The position numbers and the translations under genes are program-made. Positions 56,454 to 64,000 of a DNA stretch of 64,000 bases are shown piece by piece (the first letter of the stretch is position 1; each line of letters starts with the position of its first letter). The stretch comes from Brachionus manjavacas (Eukaryota > Rotifera > Eurotatoria > Ploima > Brachionidae): positions 1,612,001 through 1,676,000 of the forward strand of contig JAHQIY010000016.1 in the NCBI GenBank assembly GCA_019054805.1, written 5' to 3'. The notes beneath the pieces were generated by a model. It was not told the origin of the DNA, did no database searches, and was given only the letters and a program-made list of their open reading frames with translations.

Positions 56454-56817
56454 CTAAAATCAATATGAAATAAACTTCGAATTGATGATCTATGGCAGAT
56501 AATAAAAGTCGAATTCAATTTACATTCATACTTTTTGCCCTATTTACGCATTTTTGGTCCGAAAAACTACTAGATTATCTCTTTTTATCTGGCTAGACTA
56601 ATCAAAAATAATTTAGTCTGATTTCAAATGGATAAATGCATAAGTACTTTTTTTGTTTCATATAAAAAGCTAGTTTTTAATAAATTTATTTTCAAAAAGA
56701 ACTTCAAATTTTTGTGTTGATTTGTTTTTGAATACCCGATAACATATTTTTTTACTTCTTTTTAAAATTCAATTATGTGAAATTTAATTTAATTTTTATT
56801 ATATATATGATAAAAAA

Positions 56818-56910
56818 GTGTTGCACCAAAAGGGTTGCATAATTTTGCTTGACTAAGATAAATAAATTCAATTATTTTTCAACAGTCTAGAACCGAACAA
56901 AAGAGGTGTC
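56818..56910. repeat. Dispersed repeat family 1, copy A (copy B at 57939-58040)
   Basis: GTGTTGCACCAAAAGG, TTGCATAATTTTGC and GATAAATAAATT occur in the same order in both copies, and both then run into a TTTTTCA-CAG stretch. Copy B has an extra ATAGAAAAGCA. Confidence 0.8.
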
Positions 56911-56950
56911 TTAAATATTTTAGTATTTTTTTTGGAATGATCATCACAAA

Positions 56951-57050
56951 AGTGATGTTTAGTTGATACTTTGGTGTCTTGTGAAAACCCCTGCGAGCTC
57001 ACTGCGCTAGAAGTTATTGTTTAGAGACTGAATATTTTCTTAAAAATAAA
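56951..57050. repeat. Dispersed repeat family 2, copy A (copy B at 60401-60490)
   Basis: Shared words in order are TTTAGTTGATACTTT, TATTGTTTAGA and TGAATATTTT followed by AAAAATAA. The interior differs (copy A carries AACCCCTGCGAGCTCACTGC). Confidence 0.75.
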
Positions 57051-57938
57051 CAAAAAAAATGCTTGGCTCAATACTTCAAGTTAGGATCATTTTTGGCAGA
57101 GATTCGAAGCATTCACTCCCAAAGACCAAAAGAAGAGCGATTGAAAAACTCAATAGTGATTCTATTCAGTCTCAGCTAGAGATTTTGTAATTATGTGTTG
57201 ATTTGAAAATAAATTTTGTTTAATTTTTTCAGTATTAGTGAAAAAAAATTCTATATTTTCTTATTGTAATTTTTATCATGGGAAACCGGTGTCCCATTGG
57301 GACTGAAATAGTTAAATTAACTACAGACAGAAATTAGAAAAATTTTATAATTTATTTAATTAATTTTTTTAAGGTCTATCAAAATAGCACCTTTGATCAA
57401 ATCTTTATGACTGCGAAATTGAGAATTTTTACAAAATAGGTCAAAAATATGATATACAAGAAATACATTCTATATTTTAACAAAAAATTGGACTATGAAG
57501 TTTTTGCAATTGATTCAATTCAGTTCAAAAAATTTTTTTTTAAATTTTAAAAAAATTTGATAAATTGGTAAAATTCTAAATTTTATAGCAATAGTGTTGC
57601 ACTCAAATTATTACTATGCAAAATTTTTAAGAGTTTTTTTATAACGAGGAAAATTTTTTCAAACTCTTGAATATAGCATTATAATTAAAAAAATGAAAAA
57701 AATATCAATATTTTGCTGATTTATAAAATTAATTTAGAAGTTATACATTTTACTCAATTACCCCACAAAAAATAACTTAATTTTCTTAAAATAATAAAAA
57801 TATTTTCTTTTATCACATAAAAGGAAAAAATATTTTATGCTCAATTGAAAATGTATTGGCTTTTTTTTATCGCATTCATGAAATAAATTTCAATCTAATT
57901 TAAAATAAAGTTTGATTTCTTTCTTTTAAAAAAACAAC

Positions 57939-58040
57939 AGTGTTGCACCAAAAGGATAGAAAAGCATTGCATAATTTTGCCTAACATAGATAAATAAATT
58001 TAATTAATTTTTCAGCAGCCCAAAATTAACAAAAAAAAGG
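57939..58040. repeat. Dispersed repeat family 1, copy B
   Basis: Direct-repeat partner of 56818-56910, about 1.1 kb away and in the same orientation. Confidence 0.8.
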
Positions 58041-60065
58041 TGCTTAATTTTTTTTCAATAAATTCTTTAATGAATAATTAATAGTTGATTAACTAAATTA
58101 GAATTGAAATTATTTTGAAAGTGTAACTCCGAGCTCTATCTTTCAGAAGTTGTTGTGTTTCAATAGATATGAATTGTCGGATATGAGGATTCTGTGTCGT
58201 ATAAACAAAATATCAACAATAAAGTTCTAACTTTTTGCTAAAAATAGAGAAGCCAGTTTGAGATAAATATAGATAACGAGCTTCAATTTGCATGCAAATG
58301 ATTCATTCATTCATAAATGTTTATGAAATTCAACTAGAGTAGAGAGAATAATTTAAGATAGAATTGTGCGTAATGACGTCAAAAGCTTATTTATAACATT
58401 AAATTAACAGAAAGTAATAAACTTCAACAATTTTTCATGAAATTTTTCCAACTACTCTTTTAAATGGGTTTGTTTTATCTATTTTATGCAATGTTATGCA
58501 ATCTAATTGTTCATCATTGATTAAATACCTAATAGCAATCGTGATTATTTTGCTATAAATTTTTTCCTATTTTATTTGCCCAAAAATTTAGTATTGCTGT
58601 AAAGAAATGAAATTTTTTTTATTTTCCCTTTTGAACAGAAAAGAACGACCATTGCGAACATCCTGGCATTTTTTTCATTATCTTAAAGAGGTGGTTTGAA
58701 CAATATAGTGTTTAACTTGAAATGACTTTGGGAAGCTTCATTGCCAAAATACTATTCTCATCATCCATAATTTTTCTGCTCTGGTCAAAGGCAAGACCCC
58801 TTCAGTTTTATTGGCAGTAGAAGTTTAAAAAATATTCTACATATATTGAAAAATAAGTTGACATTAATTAAAGTTTAGGACGGATCTGGACAGAAAGATT
58901 TGGGTTTAGGGTCATTACCAATTTGTTTTTAAAGCTTATTCTAATTAAAAATAAATTTAAATTAAAAGTCGATATATATGATGAATAAGCTCTTAAATTT
59001 GTACTCAACTTTTCTTTAATAATTTTTTTTTATCATTTTCATTTAATTAAAAACAAAAGCAGCTCCAGATATTAAAGAAAAAAGATAAATAATTAATTTT
59101 TCATATTAGATTACAGTAAGAAGATATTAAGTATAATCGCTACCATAACATATATCAAACCATCGCAACAAGACTGTATGAAGGTTTTTAAGAATGAAAT
59201 GAGTGTCAACCGCCATCAAATTTTTTAAATAAAAAAAAGTATAAATTTTTTTTCTCCAAGGTAAATTGGTTGATCTTAGAGTGCATGCGGGTATTTAGCT
59301 AAAAAATTAAATCAATAATCCTAAAAGTTCTGTAAAGATTTGAATATCATGCCATTTCCATTGGCAGCAAGTTTATGAAGAAAAAACTTAGTATTTTTTA
59401 TAAATGAGCTAAATTTAAATAAATGACAACAAATATCTAGAGCCATTGTTGTGCTGGTTAAATATTTGGTGAAAAATCTATTAAATAATGCGCTGATTAC
59501 ATCATTAGCGCCGAATTCTCAAGAGGAAGAATCGCCTGATTTCGGATGCAAATCTCTATCACTGTTTACCAACGTGTTTGCGGCAGGAAAGCGCTCAATT
59601 AGCTTGTGAATGACAGCCATCTACCAAACTTGATCAATTGATCAAAAAACATCAATTGTAGTTATATAAGATTACGTAATTTTAATTTAAATTGGAATAT
59701 CAATCAAAAAAAGAGAACGATGCCAAATCGCTCCAAGACTAGCTTTTTTTTGCACTAAAGGTGTAATAAAATAGATAAGATAAGGTTTCGTGTTAGCCAG
59801 GGAATATGGTAAACAGCCCGGATGAAATTAGCATTGAGAAAACTAAATAATTGACGTCATAGCTCATTTGAAAGCAGGGTTAAGCAAACAATGTAGATAT
59901 TAAGTCGGAGAAATTCATAAAATATGCTCCTAGTACCAGTGAAACCAATGGTTATTAATGATTATTAAAATCATTACCCAAATATTTTTTCGTATAAACA
60001 AATTTTTTAGTTAATGCAAATTCAGAATTTGTTCTAAGTTTTTTTTTTAAATGCACCAACTAATC

Positions 60066-60169
60066 GATAAGCTCGGGCCGAATTCGATACTTAGATAAGC
60101 AATTCGGACGCTCAGATAAGATCATCGGCGAATAAATTAAACTTCACTTGTACCATTGTCCGACTTATC
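60066..60169. promoter_or_regulatory. Cluster of GATA-factor-like sites upstream of the GPCR
   Basis: GATAAG occurs at 60066, 60094 and 60115 on the plus strand and as CTTATC at 60164 (minus strand). That makes four sites in about 100 bp, in a locally GC-richer stretch. The cluster is 1.7 kb upstream of the GPCR start. It could be an enhancer of the GPCR or of the divergent CPPED1 gene; binding is inferred from the motif only. Confidence 0.3.
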
Positions 60170-60400
60170 AAGAATATTTAATTATTTATAAGCCTAATTT
60201 GCTCAACTAATATCTCATAAGCAGATTTTATTTTTAAATTTATTTTCAATAAACCAGTGTTGGCTTAAATTTTGATTTTTTTTTCTAAAACCAAGTTTTG
60301 TTTTTTCGGAAAAATTGACTTAAGAAAATAAATTTTCCAAGAAATTACTGGCAAATATTTCCGCTAATTTGTTCAGGTCCATTTGATTCTTAGACATTGA

Positions 60401-60490
60401 AATGACGTTTTTAGTTGATACTTTTTTTTGTGCCCTGAAATCTTCTCAATTGAAAATTATTGTTTAGAAAGGTGAATATTTTAAAAATAA
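60401..60490. repeat. Dispersed repeat family 2, copy B
   Basis: Direct-repeat partner of 56951-57050, about 3.4 kb away and in the same orientation. Confidence 0.75.
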
Positions 60491-61904
60491 TACAAGTTAT
60501 TTTTAAATTAAGATGGTGTTCAAAAAGTGAAAAATATCTATAAGCAAACAGTCAATACTTAAAATACTTTAAATTTAGTCGAGACTTAAAATCATTTTGA
60601 AATTTTTTGTTTTTTGTCACATTGAAAATCGAAATTTAAAATTCTAGCTGCTATGAAGTCAATAAAAAATAAATAAGAAAATTTTACAAATTAAGTTAAA
60701 AAAATAGAAGCAAACAATAAATTAATAAAAAAGAATGATTTTTTGTAATTCTAAAAATTTTATCATGACATTTGTTTTAAAATTGCTTAGAAGAATTTCG
60801 ATAAATTTGACAGAATTTTTTCAAGGCGGTTTTGGCTTCAAAAATGTAAAATATTGGCCAAATTTTAAATTAATCATTCATGTCATTAGAATTTGTTCCT
60901 ATTAGTATTTATTGATAATAATTATTCAGATCTAAAGCTAAATTTTTAAGTTTAAAAACGTGAGTCTCAATTTACTGAAAATCTTAAAAGGTAATTTTGA
61001 TACTTTAGGTTGAATTGAAGCATTATTTTGTCTAAATTTAACACCTAAATATTATTTTCAGATCTAGAAATTTTTTTTATTCTTTTATTTTTAGTCATAT
61101 TTAATAGATGAAAGAATTAAACTTTAAAAAAAATACGGTTGAGTTGTTTAAAAAAAATAGTTTTTGATTTTTTCGTCGAGTTATGCGGTAATACGCGAAA
61201 CTAATGGAGTTTAGAAACAGTTAGCAAATATCAACTAATTTTGAATTATCAAGACCAGCTTATCTGACATTTTCAAAGATAAAGCATGTTATCAGACAGA
61301 ATAAAAAAGTCTGAAATAATTTATTTTAATAAAAATATTTGGTTCTTGTTAAATTTAATACATGGACAATAATAGAAAAAAAAATTTAAATTTACGCTAA
61401 TTTTCATTGTTTGTCAGCAAAAAAAAAACGAAAATTATTAAAATCAATAATATATAAATAAATAAATGTATTTAATAATATATAATGTGCTAGCAAATAA
61501 AAACCATGACGAAAATAGCTATTTGGTGATGATTTTTCGATATTTTTTTTATTTTGACAAAAAGCACATTTTTCCAAAGCCCACATCTTTCTCAAAGTTT
61601 ATTTTTTAAATTTTTTAAATTTCAAATTAACTTCAAATCAATTTTAAATGACTATGCAGCTAATTAAACAGTTCTTAAATAATTAACGTGTGCTCAACTC
61701 ACTTGTTTACAGTACAATTTTGATAAAACATACATTTTAATTAAAATCGATAAAATTTTTTTTTTAATAAAACCGTGTTAAGCCTGAAGTTTAATTTATT
61801 TTTAATAATTTCTTAATTTAGCACTAAGATTAGATAATAGAGAAAATTTAAGACAAATCAAGAGCAGAATGATTGCAAATTATTGAGCAGACTATAAAAT
61901 CAAA

Positions 61905-63998
61905 ATGAATGTGAGTCTAATCCAAGATGACACAATGGCACCAAACTATCCACTAACCATCAATTCAACCGGTCCGGACTTTTTCTACAAGACATTGTTC
62001 AAGCTGTATCAGGATGTGAAACAAATGAGGCAGATATACATTTATGTGGGAAGTTTAATAACAGTACTGGGTGTCATACTAAACCTGCTATGTATCTATA
62101 TTTTTTATAAGTCTAAAATATTCAAGAATTCATCGTTTCCGTACTATGTTTACATAATATCAGTGACTGACACAATAAACATTTTTCTGCGTTTTGTGGT
62201 GCCACAGCTCATCGAAAAAATAATCAGATACAACCTGCACACAAACTACAATGTAAGTGCTGATCAAGTCGACCAGGAAAAGTATGACAAATACACTAGC
62301 AAAATAACTTCCGAATATCATTGTAGCATATTTTTCTATGTGTACAACTCGTTCACTCTGATCTCTGTTTGGCTCATGGTTGCTGTCTCGCTGGAAAGAC
62401 TCGTGGTCATCAAATTCACTCTTCAAACAAAGTACATGATAAAACTGAGAGCTGTTTTGATCCTTGGCACAATATTCGTTTGCGTGTTTGTATTTAACAT
62501 GTTCGATTTGGCGCCCGGTCTGTACCTAAAGCCCCAATGGTACGCCAATCTGACCCTGTTGTGCGAGCGCGAAGATGTCGAGGAGAAAAACACAAATCCA
62601 TCGCTGATCTACAAGCAAATCGGCTCGCTTACCTTCAACAGCGATCACTTTGCTCTTGCCAGACTCCTTTTGCAATCAATAATACCATTTTTGTTCGTGC
62701 TGGTCTTCAACTCAATGATAATTCACAATTTCAAAAAAATAAAATTGGCAGCCCGCGGTCGCGGCAAATCCAACTCGACAGTGTCTGTGAATTCGCTATC
62801 TGGCAATTGTTCGGCAGCTAATGGCCGAACTGCTAGATCACTCAGGCCCAAGAGACACAAACAGCAAAATCAGAACAAATTTCAGCTTCAAATTCCGCAC
62901 CGATCACCAGACTTTTCGATCTCGAGCCGCTCGCCCAGCCCTAACATGAGCGCACCGCTTACTCCAGTTACGCCGACCAGTTTTGTCTCGGCCCTCAACC
63001 TAGTGCCCTCGAAGAGCTCGTACCTGATGCCGCCCGAGCACAACAACGGCTCCATGACACCCACGTCAACAAACAGCTCGGCCAACTTGTCCGACGCCAC
63101 CACCACCAATCTGACATCAAGCACATGCGTCAACCAAAACGCCCACAGCAGCGACAAGCTCTCCATGATGATATCCTCAGTTTTGCCGAGCAAAAAACAC
63201 GTCGGCACAACCACCAGCAACTCGGCCCGCGTCTCATTCAAACGACGGGTCAACAAACTCAAACTAAACAGAGAAACAGACATAATGTTAATTGTTCTCT
63301 CGTTCAGCATCCTTCTCTCCCAGCTGCCATTCACAATAGCTTCCTATCTAATCTACTACAGAAACATATTCAAGGACATGTATGACGACTTAAAAAGCAT
63401 CTATCTGAATGCTAGATCGCCAATGCTGCTTTATATAATCAGACTGCTGGAAATGTGCTATTTTAGCCTTAATTTTGTGTTCTATGTCACTTTGAGCCCG
63501 TCTCTGCGCAAAGAGCTGAAAAAAAATCTTCCAAAAAAAATCGAGTTCTGGACCGGAACGCTGACCAAGTGCTTTTCCATGTTGTCCAGGTCGGACTCGG
63601 CAAAGAGTGAGAGCGATGCGAAACAGAACGAGAAACAAAATCTCTACGGAGAATACTTGTCCAAAATAAGGTCCATATCGCCTGTCCAAAGACCCAGCTA
63701 TTTGAACACTAGACCTAAAAGGTTTAGGAAAAAATTCTCTAATGTCGAGTCAGAGTCGACTAGCAATAAGATTACAATTATTATAGACAATATGTATGAC
63801 GATGATGAAGAGATTAAAGTGGATAGAATGCAGATTGGAAGTGACAAGATTGAAGCGGGTGAGGCTAGAATATTGGACAAAAGTAAACGTTTGTTCAATT
63901 TGTCTTCACCGTCGTGTTTAAACTCATTGAATTCGAGTAAACAGGTTGTTGATCCTCATGTGGACAAAAAAAAACTTGAAAAAGTGGCTTATTTATAA
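61905..63998 (+). CDS. Class A (rhodopsin-like) GPCR, probably a neuropeptide receptor (single exon)
   Basis: An intron-less 697-residue frame whose stop lies two bases before the window end. The N-terminus has NVS and NST glycosylation sequons. TM1 is at about 44-68 (LITVLGVILNLLCIYIFY) and TM2 contains VTDTINIFLRFVVP. TM3 ends in VSLERLVVI, so the usual DRY is replaced by ERL. A Cys pair (EYHCSIFF and LTLLCERED) can form the extracellular disulfide. Intracellular loop 3 is very long (about 280-455), Ser/Thr/Pro rich with a basic start (RGRGKSNST). TM6 includes IMLIVLSFSILLSQLP and TM7 has LNFVFYV in place of NPxxY. The 140-residue tail has acidic and Ser-rich segments. The general look is of FMRFamide-type or orphan peptide receptors expanded in invertebrates; the ligand is not predictable. 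It would sit in the plasma membrane and signal through G proteins. Confidence 0.92.
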   Translation: MNVSLIQDDTMAPNYPLTINSTGPDFFYKTLFKLYQDVKQMRQIYIYVGSLITVLGVILNLLCIYIFYKSKIFKNSSFPYYVYIISVTDTINIFLRFVVPQLIEKIIRYNLHTNYNVSADQVDQEKYDKYTSKITSEYHCSIFFYVYNSFTLISVWLMVAVSLERLVVIKFTLQTKYMIKLRAVLILGTIFVCVFVFNMFDLAPGLYLKPQWYANLTLLCEREDVEEKNTNPSLIYKQIGSLTFNSDHFALARLLLQSIIPFLFVLVFNSMIIHNFKKIKLAARGRGKSNSTVSVNSLSGNCSAANGRTARSLRPKRHKQQNQNKFQLQIPHRSPDFSISSRSPSPNMSAPLTPVTPTSFVSALNLVPSKSSYLMPPEHNNGSMTPTSTNSSANLSDATTTNLTSSTCVNQNAHSSDKLSMMISSVLPSKKHVGTTTSNSARVSFKRRVNKLKLNRETDIMLIVLSFSILLSQLPFTIASYLIYYRNIFKDMYDDLKSIYLNARSPMLLYIIRLLEMCYFSLNFVFYVTLSPSLRKELKKNLPKKIEFWTGTLTKCFSMLSRSDSAKSESDAKQNEKQNLYGEYLSKIRSISPVQRPSYLNTRPKRFRKKFSNVESESTSNKITIIIDNMYDDDEEIKVDRMQIGSDKIEAGEARILDKSKRLFNLSSPSCLNSLNSSKQVVDPHVDKKKLEKVAYL

Positions 63999-64000
63999 AC

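Larger units (their letters stand above)
56454..61904. other. Long intergenic region between CPPED1 and the GPCR (divergent genes)
   Basis: About 5.4 kb. It contains two pairs of dispersed direct repeats (56818-56910 with 57939-58040; 56951-57050 with 60401-60490), a GC-richer island at 59490-59630, and a cluster of GATAAG words at 60066-60169. It should hold the CPPED1 first exon and the GPCR promoter. No complete additional gene is recognised. Confidence 0.5.

Noticed and set aside
62160..62426. Minus-strand frames opposite the GPCR
   Set aside because: Shadow frames of a long, clearly coding seven-helix receptor exon.

Overview
This is a very AT-rich (roughly three-quarters A+T) animal genomic window. 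Genes have GT-AG introns, both short (about 55-80 nt) and long (up to 5.6 kb), and the intergenic DNA is full of repeats. Readable genes are clear metazoan orthologues: RPRD2, TULP4, TMEM9, two nicotinic receptor subunits, AQR, OCRL/INPP5B, BANF1, CPPED1 and a class A GPCR. The standard code, the short introns, the base composition and the fragments of a non-LTR retrotransposon reverse transcriptase fit a small-bodied invertebrate. A spiralian such as a monogonont rotifer is my guess, but the window alone does not prove it.

Layout, left to right. 0.35-5.1 kb: RPRD2-like gene (minus), two exons around a 2.76 kb intron. 9.45-18.0 kb: TULP4-like gene (plus), three exons. Its 5.6 kb second intron holds a hairpin, an array of TTACGTAA palindromes and a roughly 3 kb inverted-repeat structure. 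That structure carries an unrecognised two-exon coiled-coil gene on the minus strand. 19.8-20.6 kb: TMEM9 (plus, four exons). 21.2-24.8 kb and 28.2-30.4 kb: two nicotinic acetylcholine receptor subunit genes, head to head. The minus-strand gene is alpha type (vicinal cysteines) and the plus-strand gene is non-alpha. 31.6-38.2 kb: the spliceosomal helicase Aquarius (plus), with decayed LINE pieces in its single intron. 39.7-41.1 kb: an ankyrin-repeat protein (minus). 43.1-43.3 kb: a doubtful small ORF. 45.6-47.9 kb: an OCRL/INPP5B-type inositol 5-phosphatase (plus). 48.9-49.2 kb: BANF1/BAF (plus). 51.1-51.8 kb: an ambiguous Ser-rich reading frame (minus) with a well-formed antisense frame. 54.1-56.5 kb: CPPED1 phosphatase (minus), assembled here from three exons; one of its introns holds a paired-domain-like segment. 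61.9-64.0 kb: a peptide-type GPCR (plus).

The genes do not form an operon or a single pathway; neighbours are mostly unrelated housekeeping and neuronal genes. The one pair that could be functionally linked is the two divergent receptor subunits. Most structure not explained by genes is in long introns and intergenic DNA: a segment inserted 5' of RPRD2 and flanked by 20-bp direct repeats, the inverted-repeat element in the TULP4 intron, several tandem or dispersed duplications of 100-400 bp, and small hairpin repeats ending in ATT tracts.

Exon joins were made by eye from GT/AG sites, reading phase and remembered family sequences. No alignment or transcript evidence was available.
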